Origin: Acetobacteraceae bacterium
Lineage (GTDB): Bacteria; Pseudomonadota; Alphaproteobacteria; Acetobacterales; Acetobacteraceae
Direction: 5' to 3'
Assembly: GCA_947475245.1 (NCBI GenBank)
Contig: CANJLW010000008.1
Location: forward strand, 93,033 to 157,032
DNA length: 64,000 bases
Part shown: positions 42,724-51,018 of the stretch, piece by piece
Layout of the letters: each line of letters begins with the position of its first letter
Position numbering within the stretch: the first letter of the stretch is position 1
Notes under the pieces: model-generated
What the model saw: the letters and a program-made list of their open reading frames with translations, nothing else
What the model was told of the DNA's origin: nothing
Database searches by the model: none
Program-made: the position numbers and the translations under genes

Positions 42724-43371
42724 ATGAACACAGGTCCGGCAGATCCCCCGCGAACGATCGTATCATTTTTCACCCGGAGCAATGGTTCCGCCGCGATACT
42801 GACCCTGTCCTGCGCGGCCCTGATCGGTCTGGCATCGGCGCGAGCCAACGCCACGATCCTGACCTATACGCTGCAAGGCCCGACATTCACGTCGGCCGCG
42901 GCGCCTTTTACGACCGCCGAACGAATCACCGGATTTGTAAGCTTCGATTCCTCGAAGCTGAGCGGCGCCGGCACCGGATCCATCGCGACCTCCAGCACCA
43001 CCGGCATCGATCCGGGCATCCTGTGGAGCTTCACCGACGGACATAATCTGTTCAACAACACGAACAGGACCACCAATTTCACGATCCAAATGAGCTTCAA
43101 CGCCTTTCTCGTGAACCTCGTCAACATCGATCCCACCCACGGGACAACCACTTCCGGCGACATCTTCGTGGAGTCGTCGGGCACGACCCGACTGCATTAC
43201 GAAAGCTACTTCCTGGGCAGCTTCGCCACCGCCAGCCCCGGCTCCAACAACGCAAACTGGACCCTGTCCCAATCAACCCCCGTCCCCGAACCTTCCGGAC
43301 TCCTCACCCTCGGCGGCGGTCTGCTCGGCCTTGGGTTCATCGGACGGCAACGGCGGCGCAAGGTGCATTAG
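42724..43371 (+). CDS. PEP-CTERM sorting-domain protein
   Basis: A 215-residue exported protein. A twin hydrophobic signal (ILTLSCAALIGLASARANA) is followed by a Ser/Thr-rich domain and a C-terminal sorting signal VPEPSGLLTLGGGLLGLGFI, then GRQRRRKVH. The three parts (VPEP, helix, basic end) are complete. ATG 42724 has GGAG seven bases upstream; an in-frame ATG at 42709 lacks one. A perfect hairpin 25 bases after the stop probably terminates it. Confidence 0.86.
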   Translation: MNTGPADPPRTIVSFFTRSNGSAAILTLSCAALIGLASARANATILTYTLQGPTFTSAAAPFTTAERITGFVSFDSSKLSGAGTGSIATSSTTGIDPGILWSFTDGHNLFNNTNRTTNFTIQMSFNAFLVNLVNIDPTHGTTTSGDIFVESSGTTRLHYESYFLGSFATASPGSNNANWTLSQSTPVPEPSGLLTLGGGLLGLGFIGRQRRRKVH

Positions 43372-43395
43372 GCGGACTCGATCTCTACGGTGTAA

Positions 43396-43419
43396 GAACG
43401 GTGGTCATGTCCACCGTTC
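43396..43419 (+). terminator. Hairpin after PEP-CTERM gene
   Basis: GAACGGTGG and CCACCGTTC form a 9-base-pair perfect stem with loop TCATGT, followed by ACCTTGTTCC. The T-tract is weak. The loop contains the ATG of the nuclease-like stub ORF. Confidence 0.55.
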
Positions 43420-43529
43420 ACCTTGTTCCGCCGGATATTCTGACGCGCTTTCACGTCAAGGAATGGCGCAACGCAACCGGCGTTCTGACGACCGCCTGTC
43501 CCGATGGGTGGCGGGAAAAGGGGATCTGA
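43407..43529 (+). pseudogene. Truncated ORF resembling the N-terminus of BglII-type restriction endonucleases
   Basis: A 40-codon ORF begins MSTVHLVPPDILTRFHVKEW and continues RNATGVLTTACPDGWREKGI before a stop. The pattern of a strand and the helix FHVKEWRNATGVLTTACPDGW resembles the start of BglII-family (Endonuc-BglII) proteins, where Y/F-x-x-x-x-WRxAxxxL precedes P-x-x-W. No catalytic PD-ExK part follows; the sequence changes at once into the amidase-tail copy. I treat it as a remnant. The family assignment is by eye. Confidence 0.35.
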
Positions 43530-43548
43530 AATCTCGATCAGAGTTGAC

Positions 43549-43653
43549 GCAGCCTGGTTCTATGAGCAGCTCGGCGGGCTGGATCGACCGCTGCTGATCA
43601 CCCAGCGGAAGCAGCGCAGTACCAATGGGGTGACCGATAATTTTCCAGATTGA
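43549..43653 (+). pseudogene. Partial duplicate of the amidase C-terminus
   Basis: The frame reads AAWFYEQLGGLDRPLLITQR, against AAWLYEQVGGLDRLLPIDPR at the end of the amidase gene (42524-42603). Similarity continues at base level to the stop region (CCAATGGGGTGACCG versus CCAGTGGGGTGATCGG). No upstream amidase sequence is present. This is a remnant of another amidase copy or a rearrangement product. Confidence 0.7.
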
Positions 43654-44303
43654 GCCCCAGCCGCACCACCTCCCCCCAAAATTGCCGAAATGACTGCTTG
43701 ACCGGTCACGATGCGATGGATTCGTAAGGCGTCCGTCGTCGCGACGGACCCAATTCCGTCGCCAGCCCGTTCTCCACCACGCACCTGCGCCGCGGCGGCA
43801 GTTTCATCCGCCTGACCGGTGTCAGCCCGAAGGTCTTCGACCAGATGGTAGAGACGCTCCGCTAAGACCGCGTATTTGATCGCGAAAGGCGGGCGCATCG
43901 CCGCGACCTCGCCCTCCCACCCCGGCAGCCGCAACGACATGACCATCCGCCGAGCGGGACCGCCTGTGCGCAAGCGAACCCGGCTGTATGGCGACAGCGC
44001 CTGCCAGGGCTACGACAAGGAGCACCCCAACATCGATTATCCGTATAAGAAACCGAAGAACGGCGAGTTGAGCGCGGAGGACAAAGCCCGCAACACCGGA
44101 CTGAGCCGATTGCGGGTCGCCGTCGAACACAGGGTCGTGTTCGAGCGGTACCGGCACCCACGCCCGACGCATGCCACCAAGACGTAAATCGCCGCCGAGC
44201 TGGTCAATATGAACGCCGGGTTCGCCGCATGCTGACCCCGTCGAACAAACGGGGACGATAGCCGCCGCGCAACGGCGATCACACGGCTACTTTCGCAACG
44301 GGT
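43645..44303 (+). mobile_element. Non-autonomous IS5-like element, copy A
   Basis: About 660 bases with a decayed DDE transposase. Readable parts are SFIRLTGVSPKVFDQMVETL (N-terminal), KGGRIAATSPSHPGSRNDMT, and TRLYGDSACQGYDKEHPNID with the second catalytic Asp, then KKPKNGELSAEDKARNTGLS and RLRVAVEH with the final Glu. The helix-turn-helix and the first catalytic Asp between the first two blocks are missing, and stops interrupt the frame. The right end GGCTACTTTCGCAACGGGT matches that of copy B; the left end is diverged and placed only approximately. DDE_Tnp_4-like IS5 group by these motifs. Confidence 0.7.
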
Positions 44304-44672
44304 TTGTTGACTGCACGGCGACTGGCTTCGCTTGCACCGCACGGGATCGCAATGACGCGGATCGCCCCAGGTTCTGCCACATCCTCGTAACGTAGGGCTG
44401 AATGCAAGAATGAGCGCGCGGAAACGAAACGCGAAAATATCAGCATTTGGTTCTTGACAAATAGGCATAATCCCAGTTTGGATGTCCGGCATATAAGAGG
44501 CCGGTCGGAAAGGATATAAGTGATTTCAATAGTTTATGGATAATGTCCGCTTGAAACCGACCCGATGTGAATCAAAAACGGGGCCGATTACAGGAGGGGT
44601 TTGATGCCAAATGACTGAGATCGCTCAATTCGTTTTCGGACGGACGCTAAGAGACATAACAGGGGACGTCTG
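44304..44672. other. Leader region of the lipoprotein gene with a 4-codon mini-ORF
   Basis: This 369-base gap has no gene. It is AT-richer than its surroundings and includes TTGACA near 44454 with CATAAT too close behind to form a standard promoter, and GGCATATAAGAGGCC near 44491. AGGAGGGG at 44592-44599 precedes ATG at 44604, which opens a four-codon ORF (MPND, stop at 44616-44618). The true gene starts at 44673 behind its own GGGGA. Confidence 0.4.
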
Positions 44673-45989
44673 ATGTCACAACTTGCACCAACCCGCTTGC
44701 CTCGGCTGCTGCCGGGCTTCGCAGCCTGTATAATGGTGTTGAGCCTCACTGGATGCCAAAATCCAGAATACAGTATCTTGGGTGGTGGCCGCGCCAACTC
44801 GGCTGCGCCTCTTCAGCTTCTGAGCGGAGAAAGCGAACATTTTTCGACCGCGCGGCTAGCAACGATGATCAACAGCGCAATACCGTCCGACACGTCGGCG
44901 GCTAATACGCGACAATCCAGCCAGCCGCCGGCTGGTGACGCGCTTTCGATGAGTAACGGGGATTCCGCGGCGGACGTGGCACGGCTGGATCAGGCGATCG
45001 CGGCCTTCGCCAAAGCGCCTTACAATGTCGCGCAGGATAAGCGCGCCGTCACGCAAAACCAACTGCGCGACGCGCGAAATTCCATCCAGGATCAGTTGAT
45101 TTTCGCCTCTAACAACCGGTGCAACGTCTATAAGACGCATATACGCCGGTTATCGACCTCCACCAGTTTCGGTCTGGGATCGCTGGCCACGGCGGCGGGT
45201 GCCGCTGGAGCCATCGTGACGGGTGCCGCTTCCCAGGCGCTCGCTGCTGTGGCATCGGCCGCAACTGGCGTAAACGCCGAATTTCAAAAGGATTTTTTCA
45301 ACGGCTTGGTGACCAGCGTGATCATTCCTGGCATTGATCGCCAACGCGCCGATCTGCGTAATGACATTGTGGAGAAGAGTTGCGCCAGCATTTCGGATTA
45401 TCCGCTGACTTTGGCGATCTCGGAGGCCATCCGTTACCACGGCGCGTGCAGCGCCGATGTCGGGATCGCCGCCTCCGGGCAGGCGATCGCGCGGGTGTCG
45501 TCGGACAGTCTGTCGACGGTTCTTGCGGCAACGCAGCAGATCAAGAAAATCAATAGCGTATTCAATACGCCGACGCAGTCGGAAGTCAGTCGTTTAGCGA
45601 ATGCCGTGGCGAGCGCGGATAAGGATGCGACGAACAGAAAGAGCTTCGCCGACACCGCGCAAACGCGGTATCAGCAGGCGGTCACGGCGGCTGGCGCCAC
45701 TCCCGACGACACCACACAGAAGAAGCTCGACAAACTGGAAGAGGCCGCTGTGTCCACCCGGCGAGCCGCGGACAGCGCAGCCCGGCGCGCAGCTGGCTTG
45801 AAGGCACAATTCGACAATATAGGTTCGGCGCGGGCGGACACTATCGACCCCGGCACTGGCCTCCTGACCGGGACTCCGTGGGTGGACCCGTTGGCAGGGG
45901 CCAAACCGCTTGTCGGGGACAAATTGATGATCACCAACTGCCGCCCCTTGGACCCGGACGGCAAGCCGCTCGCGATTACGACGAAATAG
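44673..45989 (+). CDS. Lipoprotein of unknown function
   Basis: A 438-residue lipoprotein precursor: MSQLAPTRLPRLLPGFAACI, then MVLSLTGC with lipobox LTGC. The mature part has a helical Ala/Ser/Gln-rich body, a glycine/alanine stretch (LGSLATAAGAAGAIVTGAAS) that could be a membrane-active helix, four scattered cysteines, and a coiled-coil-like region near residues 310-385. I do not recognise a family. It is flanked by the two IS5-like remnants at 43645 and 46305, so it may be cargo of an acquired segment. ATG 44673 has GGGGA six bases upstream. Confidence 0.7.
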   Translation: MSQLAPTRLPRLLPGFAACIMVLSLTGCQNPEYSILGGGRANSAAPLQLLSGESEHFSTARLATMINSAIPSDTSAANTRQSSQPPAGDALSMSNGDSAADVARLDQAIAAFAKAPYNVAQDKRAVTQNQLRDARNSIQDQLIFASNNRCNVYKTHIRRLSTSTSFGLGSLATAAGAAGAIVTGAASQALAAVASAATGVNAEFQKDFFNGLVTSVIIPGIDRQRADLRNDIVEKSCASISDYPLTLAISEAIRYHGACSADVGIAASGQAIARVSSDSLSTVLAATQQIKKINSVFNTPTQSEVSRLANAVASADKDATNRKSFADTAQTRYQQAVTAAGATPDDTTQKKLDKLEEAAVSTRRAADSAARRAAGLKAQFDNIGSARADTIDPGTGLLTGTPWVDPLAGAKPLVGDKLMITNCRPLDPDGKPLAITTK

Positions 45990-46015
45990 TCATACGGTCG
46001 CTGTCCGCTCGGGGT

Positions 46016-46304
46016 CAGACCTTCCCGTTCAACGGCATGCTCTCGAACGGCTGTCCGACCCGAGTCCCACAGTATATGCCCACCATGCTCACCACACACG
46101 CATCGGCAAGCGACATGGCGTATCCCGGTCGATGTCCATCAACGCACGTCCCGCGGTGGCACGGTCACCCAGCCGGAATGCCAATGGGATAGTGCCGTTT
46201 TGCAGCAAGCCGAAAAACACCCCCGCGCCTCGGGAAAGCGGGCCAGGAAATAAGTGGCTTCGGTAATCACAGGTTCGCAAACCAGCGGCGGCCCCGTATC
46301 ATTA
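46016..46304 (-). pseudogene. Frameshifted PIN-domain (VapC-like) toxin remnant
   Basis: On the minus strand three consecutive frames supply pieces of one PIN protein: PPLVCEPVITEATYFLARFP, then GVFFGLLQNGTIPLAFRLGD with RATAGRALMDIDRD, then YAMSLADACVVSMVGIYCGT. The order and the hallmark MSLADACVV (matching PMDLADACLV) fit VapC-type toxins. At least two frameshifts break it. The N-terminal strand with the first Asp is absent: the pseudogene stops exactly where element copy B begins. Confidence 0.68.
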
Positions 46305-46705
46305 GACCCTTTGCGAAAATGGCCCCTGCCGCACCGCCTCCCCCCCCCAAACCGCCGAAATGACTGCTTGACCGGTCACGGCGGGATGGATTCGTAAGGC
46401 GTCCCTCGTCCCGAAGGACCCGATTCCGTGGCCAGCCCGTTCGCCACCGCCCGCCTGCGCGGCAGCGCCAGCTTCATCCGCCTGACCGGTATCAGCCCGG
46501 AGATCTTCGGCCGGATGGTGAAGATGCTCCGCTCAAGACCGAGTACCTGATCACGAAAGGCGGGCGCATCGCCGCGATCTCGCCCTCTCACCCCGGCAGC
46601 CACCACGACCTGACCACCCGCCGAGCGGGACCGCAAGTGCGCAAGCGAACACGGGGACGATAGCCTTCGCGCAACGGCGATCACACGGCTACTTTCGCAA
46701 CGGGT
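46305..46705 (+). mobile_element. Non-autonomous IS5-like element, copy B (MITE-like)
   Basis: A 401-base element with imperfect terminal inverted repeats: left ACCCTTTGCGAAAATGGCC, right end read on the other strand ACCCGTTGCGAAAGTAGCC (16 of 19 matching). TTA flanks both sides (46302-46304 and 46706-46708), a likely target duplication; TA is the alternative. Inside are fragments of the same transposase as copy A (SFIRLTGISPEIFGRMVKML; KGGRIAAISPSHPGSHHDLT). It lacks the C-terminal block kept in copy A, lost between short CGAAC repeats. Confidence 0.72.
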
Positions 46706-46996
46706 TTATTCCATGATGGACACACCGCAAACATGATACAGGCGAAACGCTCACTCCCGACGGCAGCCAGCAAATCCTCGGCCGGATCGATCGTCGGGCT
46801 ATCCGTCATGTTCCACCCGCTTCATGCGTCGCGACTCCGAGCGCCCGTAACCTCGCGCCATTGCCGTTGAATGCCACGCTTTCGCGTCCCGGTCCCAGAA
46901 AATTCCGCCACCCTCCCAGAACCAAAAACCTTGACTTTTTTCCTATAAATCCGGCATATCCTGACCGGTTCAGCCAAACCCATTTCAGGATCCCAT
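46706..46996. other. Gap after element B; no firm gene
   Basis: A minus-strand ORF starting at 46812 reads MTDSPTIDPAEDLLAAVGSE and runs into the element end; its family is unclear, and it could be the interrupted partner of the PIN pseudogene. The right part holds the promoter of the 46997 gene. Confidence 0.35.
46931..46960 (+). promoter_or_regulatory. Candidate sigma-70 promoter of the 46997 gene
   Basis: TTGACT at 46931-46936 and CATATC at 46955-46960 are 18 bases apart, in a locally AT-rich tract. Transcription would start near 46967, 30 bases before the ATG. Confidence 0.5.
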
Positions 46997-47680
46997 ATGT
47001 CGCTCAGCCTGCAAAACCGCCTTTCCCGCACCCGCCCGACGCTGCCGGCCACGCCCAACCTCGACCGTCTCGGGCATGGATTTTCCGAAGAACTCTACCG
47101 CGACCTGCTCTCCGCCATCTGGACTCAGGACGGCCCGTTAGACGATGCGCAGACCTGTCGCTGGGTCGCCGCCGTGTCCGAACTCGAATCCCTCGCCCCC
47201 CGCGACCATGTCGAAGCGATGATCGCGATCCAACTCGTCTCCTCCCACCACGCCGCCATGGATTGCTTCCGCCGGGCGATGAACCCGAACCTGTCGGACG
47301 ATTTGGCGATCCGCCTGCGCAAGACCGCCGCCACCATGATGCGCGCGATGACGGATGCGCAGCGCGCGCTCGATCGGCTCAAGACCCGCGACCTGCCGGA
47401 ACCCGTCGAAAGCACCCCATGCACCCTGAGCGCGGACCAGACGACGGACGCCGCCGAACCGCCGCCGCCCTCGCCGAGTGAGCGTGCGTTTTCGAGTCTG
47501 ATGCCGCGAGAGCCCGCCCCCGTCGATGAATCCGTGATCCGCGAACGCATCGCCCGTGCGCGCCGAGCGATTATCGCCGAACACGGGTATGACATGGTGC
47601 CGGATCATTTGACGGAGGAGTCCGACCCGTTCTCTCCGGACGCGCTGGCCGCGCAATTGCGCGCGATCCGCGCCGGGTAA
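46997..47680 (+). CDS. Hypothetical protein
   Basis: A 227-residue cytoplasmic protein without recognised domain. Residues about 1-140 are helical (GFSEELYRDLLSAIWTQDGP; HVEAMIAIQLVSSHHAAMDC), followed by a Pro/Ser-rich linker and a C-terminal helix (ERIARARRAIIAEHGYDMVP). Proteins with this RRAIIAEHG-type tail occur as orphans in Rhodospirillales genomes, but I cannot name a function. It has its own promoter and a hairpin after its stop. Confidence 0.68.
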   Translation: MSLSLQNRLSRTRPTLPATPNLDRLGHGFSEELYRDLLSAIWTQDGPLDDAQTCRWVAAVSELESLAPRDHVEAMIAIQLVSSHHAAMDCFRRAMNPNLSDDLAIRLRKTAATMMRAMTDAQRALDRLKTRDLPEPVESTPCTLSADQTTDAAEPPPPSPSERAFSSLMPREPAPVDESVIRERIARARRAIIAEHGYDMVPDHLTEESDPFSPDALAAQLRAIRAG

Positions 47681-47695
47681 ACAAAACCCCATACA

Positions 47696-47715
47696 CCCAG
47701 GGCATCCGCCCTGGG
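47696..47715 (+). terminator. Hairpin after the 46997 gene
   Basis: CCCAGGGC and GCCCTGGG form an 8-base-pair stem with loop ATCC, 16 bases after the stop. No T-run follows, so termination efficiency is uncertain. Confidence 0.45.
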
Positions 47716-47784
47716 AAACCGGCACAAGGAACACCGATGAACCGATAGGGACTCCCGACCGACGGGCGCGCGCGACGAAGAAAC

Positions 47785-47813
47785 TTGCAAACATGCAGAT
47801 ATCTTTATATAGC
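47785..47813 (+). promoter_or_regulatory. Candidate promoter of ahcY
   Basis: TTGCAA (47785-47790) and TATAGC (47808-47813) with 17-base spacing. The start of transcription would lie near 47820, leaving about 20 untranslated bases containing AGGAG. That leaves no room for an SAH riboswitch. Confidence 0.5.
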
Positions 47814-47838
47814 GCCCGCACACTCAGGAGCACCCCGC

Positions 47839-49134
47839 ATGGCCGACGACTTCAAGGTAAAGGACTTCTCGCTGGCCGAATGGGGCCGCAAGGAAATCAG
47901 CATGGCCGAGGACGAAATGCCCGGCCTGATGGCGATCCGCGCGGAGTTCGGTAAGTCTCAACCGCTGAAGGGCGCGCGCATCGCGGGCTGCCTGCACATG
48001 ACCATCCAGACGGCGGTGTTGATTGAAACACTGACGGCCCTCGGCGCGACCGTGCGCTGGTCGTCGTGCAACATCTTCTCCACCCAGGACCACGCCGCCG
48101 CCGGCGTCGCGGCCGCGGGCACCCCGGTTTTTGCCTGGAAGGGCATGAACGAGGAAGAGTTCATGTGGTGCATCGAGCAAACGGTGCGCGGCCCGGACGG
48201 TTGGGTGCCGAACATGATCCTGGACGACGGCGGCGATCTGACCGTGCTGATGCACGAGAAGTACCCCGAGATGCTCAAGGACGTGCGCGGCATTTCGGAG
48301 GAAACCACGACCGGCGTGCATCGCCTGTGGGACATGGTCAAGGCCGGCAAGCTGCTGACGCCCGCGATCAACGTCAACGACAGCGTGACCAAGTCGAAGT
48401 TCGACAACCTGTATGGCTGCCGTGAGTCGCTGGTCGACGGCATCCGCCGCGGCACCGACGTCATGATGGCCGGCAAGGTCGCCGTGGTGAACGGCTTCGG
48501 CGACGTGGGCAAGGGTTCCGCCGCATCGCTGCGCAACGCGGGCTGCCGGGTGATGGTGACCGAGGTCGATCCGATCTGCGCGTTGCAGGCGGCGATGGAA
48601 GGCTATCAGGTCGTGACCATGAACGACGTCGCCGCGACCGGCGACATCTTCGTGACCGCCACCGGCAACGTGGATGTGATCACGATCGATCACATGCGCG
48701 CCATGAAGCACCGCGCCATCATCTGCAACATCGGTCATTTCGACTCCGAAATTCAGATCGACGCGCTGCGCAACTACACCTGGGACAACGTCAAGCCGCA
48801 GGTGGACGAGGTGATTTTCCCCGACGGCAAGCGCCTGATCGTGCTGTCCGAAGGTCGCCTGGTGAACCTGGGCAACGCCACCGGCCATCCCAGCTTCGTC
48901 ATGAGCGCGAGCTTCAGCAACCAGGTGCTGGCGCAGATCGAGCTGTACAACGCCCCGGCCGGCAAGTACGATACCTCGACCGTCTACACGCTGCCCAAGC
49001 ACCTCGATGAGAAAGTCGCGGCGCTGCATCTCGCCAAGGTCGGCGCGAAGCTGACGGAACTCTCGCCGAAGCAGGCCGAATACATCGGCGTGCCGACGCA
49101 AGGGCCGTTCAAGCACGACCTGTACCGCTACTAA
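47839..49134 (+). CDS. ahcY: Adenosylhomocysteinase
   Basis: A 431-residue NAD-dependent S-adenosylhomocysteine hydrolase, which removes the product inhibitor of methyltransferases. Motifs: [36 protein letters not shown], the NAD site [30 protein letters not shown] and the C-terminal [10 protein letters not shown] that reaches the neighbouring subunit. The short insertion status and length match the alphaproteobacterial form. ATG 47839 has AGGAG eight bases upstream. Single gene unit. Confidence 0.96.
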   Translation: MADDFKVKDFSLAEWGRKEISMAEDEMPGLMAIRAEFGKSQPLKGARIAGCLHMTIQTAVLIETLTALGATVRWSSCNIFSTQDHAAAGVAAAGTPVFAWKGMNEEEFMWCIEQTVRGPDGWVPNMILDDGGDLTVLMHEKYPEMLKDVRGISEETTTGVHRLWDMVKAGKLLTPAINVNDSVTKSKFDNLYGCRESLVDGIRRGTDVMMAGKVAVVNGFGDVGKGSAASLRNAGCRVMVTEVDPICALQAAMEGYQVVTMNDVAATGDIFVTATGNVDVITIDHMRAMKHRAIICNIGHFDSEIQIDALRNYTWDNVKPQVDEVIFPDGKRLIVLSEGRLVNLGNATGHPSFVMSASFSNQVLAQIELYNAPAGKYDTSTVYTLPKHLDEKVAALHLAKVGAKLTELSPKQAEYIGVPTQGPFKHDLYRY

Positions 49135-49234
49135 GCGTAACCGACCGGCGAATTCACCATCCTGTCACGCCGACAGGCTGGTGAATCATCGCCGGGGTGC
49201 CTATCTGCGGGGCGTCCGCAAGGAAGCCATCCAG

Positions 49235-49432
49235 ATGCCGCCTTATACCGAAGCCGTGCGTAAAGCGTTGCAAAGCGCGAATGACCCCGCCGCCGCCGCC
49301 GACCTGCTGTTTCTGGAGGCGTGGGAAATGCACCGCTTCGGCAACCTCGGCGCCCTGCTCCGCGCCGGGCAGTTGCGTCGCGCCAACCCGGTGCTGGTGG
49401 CGGAGATCGAGGCCGAACTGAAGGCGAGCTAG
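49235..49432 (+). CDS. Small conserved-looking hypothetical protein
   Basis: A 65-residue helical protein, MPPYTEAVRKALQSANDPAA to EIEAELKAS, with an AADLLFLEAWEMHRFGNL core. No family recognised. ATG 49235 has AAGGAAG about eight bases upstream; a frame extension to 49181 exists but has no such site. It lies 100 bases after ahcY in the same direction and could be on its transcript. It converges on the DHA2 transporter gene. Confidence 0.6.
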   Translation: MPPYTEAVRKALQSANDPAAAADLLFLEAWEMHRFGNLGALLRAGQLRRANPVLVAEIEAELKAS

Positions 49433-49445
49433 GGGAAGGCGGGCG

Positions 49446-50933
49446 CTAGCCCAACCGCCGGACCGGCATCGTCGCCGCCGCCGCGACAATGGTGCAGGAG
49501 AAACACGCCACCGTCAGGAACACGCCGCGAAAGGCCGCCGCGATCTCCTCCTGCACGACGGCGCGCCGCACCTGATCCAGGCGGTTCAACACATCAGGCC
49601 CCAGCCGCACCATGTCGAAGAACAGCGCCGCGGTGCCGGGATCGGTATCCGCCAGGATACCGAACAGCACGGCCCCGGCCGCCGCCGTACCGAACGCCGA
49701 CCCAAGCGAGCGCGACAGTTGCACCGACGCGGCGGACGCGCCGAGGTTGCGCGACCCGCCGACCATTTGCGCGGTGATCTGCGCGGTGATCATCGACGAT
49801 CCCTGGCAGACCCCGCCGATGGCCAGCACCCAGGCCAACTGGACGCGGGTCAACTCCGGCGCCCAGATCGCCAGGGCGATCAGGGTCAGCGCGGTGACCA
49901 TCAGCCCGAAGGTCGGGAAGATCGCCGTCCGCCCGCTGCGCGAGATCAGCCACCCCGTCAGGACGGAGCCGGAACTGACGGCGCCGGTCAGCGGGATCAG
50001 CAGCAGCCCCGCCTCGGCCGGCGTGGCGCCGGTCACGACCTGAAAGTAGATCGGCAGGAACGTCATCATCGCCGTCAGCGACGCGCCGGAGCACGCCGAC
50101 ATCAGGTTGGAACGCCAGAACGCAGGCAGTTTCACCAGGTTCAGCGCCAGCAGCGGCGATCGCGCGCGGGATTGTTGCCACAGCAACGCGATCAGCCCGG
50201 CGACCGTCAGACCGATCAGCAGGCCCAGTCTCGGCAGTGCCGACGGGTCCAGCTTTTGCAGCGCCGAGACCGCGAGCAGCAGCGGCACGATGAAGGTCGT
50301 CAGCAGCACCAGCCCCACGGCGTCAAAGCCCGCGCCGCCATGCCCGCCCTCCCCCTGCGCTCGGCTGGGCAGTCGGGCGACCAGTGCGATGGCGATCAGA
50401 CACAGCGGCAGATAGCCGATGAACACCGACTGCCAGCCGAAATGCTCCGTCAGGAAACCGCCGGCGATCGGGCCGATCGTCGATCCCGCGACGATGTTGG
50501 CGGACAGATAGCCCTGGTAGCTGCCGCGCTCCCGCGGCGGCACGTTCTCTCCCAACAACGCCTGCGCCAGGGTCATCAGCCCGCCGGCGCCCAGACCTTG
50601 CAGCACCCGCGCCAGCAGCAACAGATCGAAGCTGGGGGCAAAGGCGCAGCCGAGGGAGGCGCACATGAAGGCGGCGAGGGAGACGATCATGACCTGCTTG
50701 CGACCGAACAGATCGGCGAGCCGACCATAGGCGGGCGCGGCCACGGTGCTCGCGATCAGGTTGGCGACGACGATCCAGGACAGCCGCTCGACCTCGCCGA
50801 AGGTCGCGGCAATGGCGGGCAGAGCCGTGGCGACGACGGTGCCGTCGGCGGCGGCCAGGAAAACCGGCAGGACGATGGGTGGAATGACCGTCAGGAACAG
50901 CTTGCGGGGCGGCGGAGCAATGGGATCGTTCAC
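49446..50933 (-). CDS. DHA2-type MFS multidrug transporter (EmrB/QacA-like)
   Basis: A 495-residue major facilitator with 14 predicted helices. The motif A region is YGRLADLFGRKQVMIVSLAA, motif C lies near GSTIGPIAGGFLTEHFGWQS, and the N-terminus VLPVFLAAADGTVVATALPA is the DHA2 motif D1. It likely exports hydrophobic compounds with protons. It is encoded alone, without an adjacent TetR regulator or EmrA adaptor. Confidence 0.9.
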   Translation of the reverse strand: MNDPIAPPPRKLFLTVIPPIVLPVFLAAADGTVVATALPAIAATFGEVERLSWIVVANLIASTVAAPAYGRLADLFGRKQVMIVSLAAFMCASLGCAFAPSFDLLLLARVLQGLGAGGLMTLAQALLGENVPPRERGSYQGYLSANIVAGSTIGPIAGGFLTEHFGWQSVFIGYLPLCLIAIALVARLPSRAQGEGGHGGAGFDAVGLVLLTTFIVPLLLAVSALQKLDPSALPRLGLLIGLTVAGLIALLWQQSRARSPLLALNLVKLPAFWRSNLMSACSGASLTAMMTFLPIYFQVVTGATPAEAGLLLIPLTGAVSSGSVLTGWLISRSGRTAIFPTFGLMVTALTLIALAIWAPELTRVQLAWVLAIGGVCQGSSMITAQITAQMVGGSRNLGASAASVQLSRSLGSAFGTAAAGAVLFGILADTDPGTAALFFDMVRLGPDVLNRLDQVRRAVVQEEIAAAFRGVFLTVACFSCTIVAAAATMPVRRLG

Positions 50934-51018
50934 GGAACCTGACGCATCCTTGGTTTCCTCGGTTGGCGCGCGACCGTCCGGGCCCGATGATCGTCAGGCT
51001 CGGAACGGACGCCGTCGG

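Noticed and set aside
43876..44187. 103-codon ORF as a functional transposase
   Set aside because: It lacks the N-terminal region and first catalytic Asp and starts inside the gene; it is a remnant within element copy A.
47681..47838. SAH or SAM riboswitch in front of ahcY
   Set aside because: The likely promoter lies at 47785-47813, leaving only about 20 untranslated bases; no matching pseudoknot was seen.
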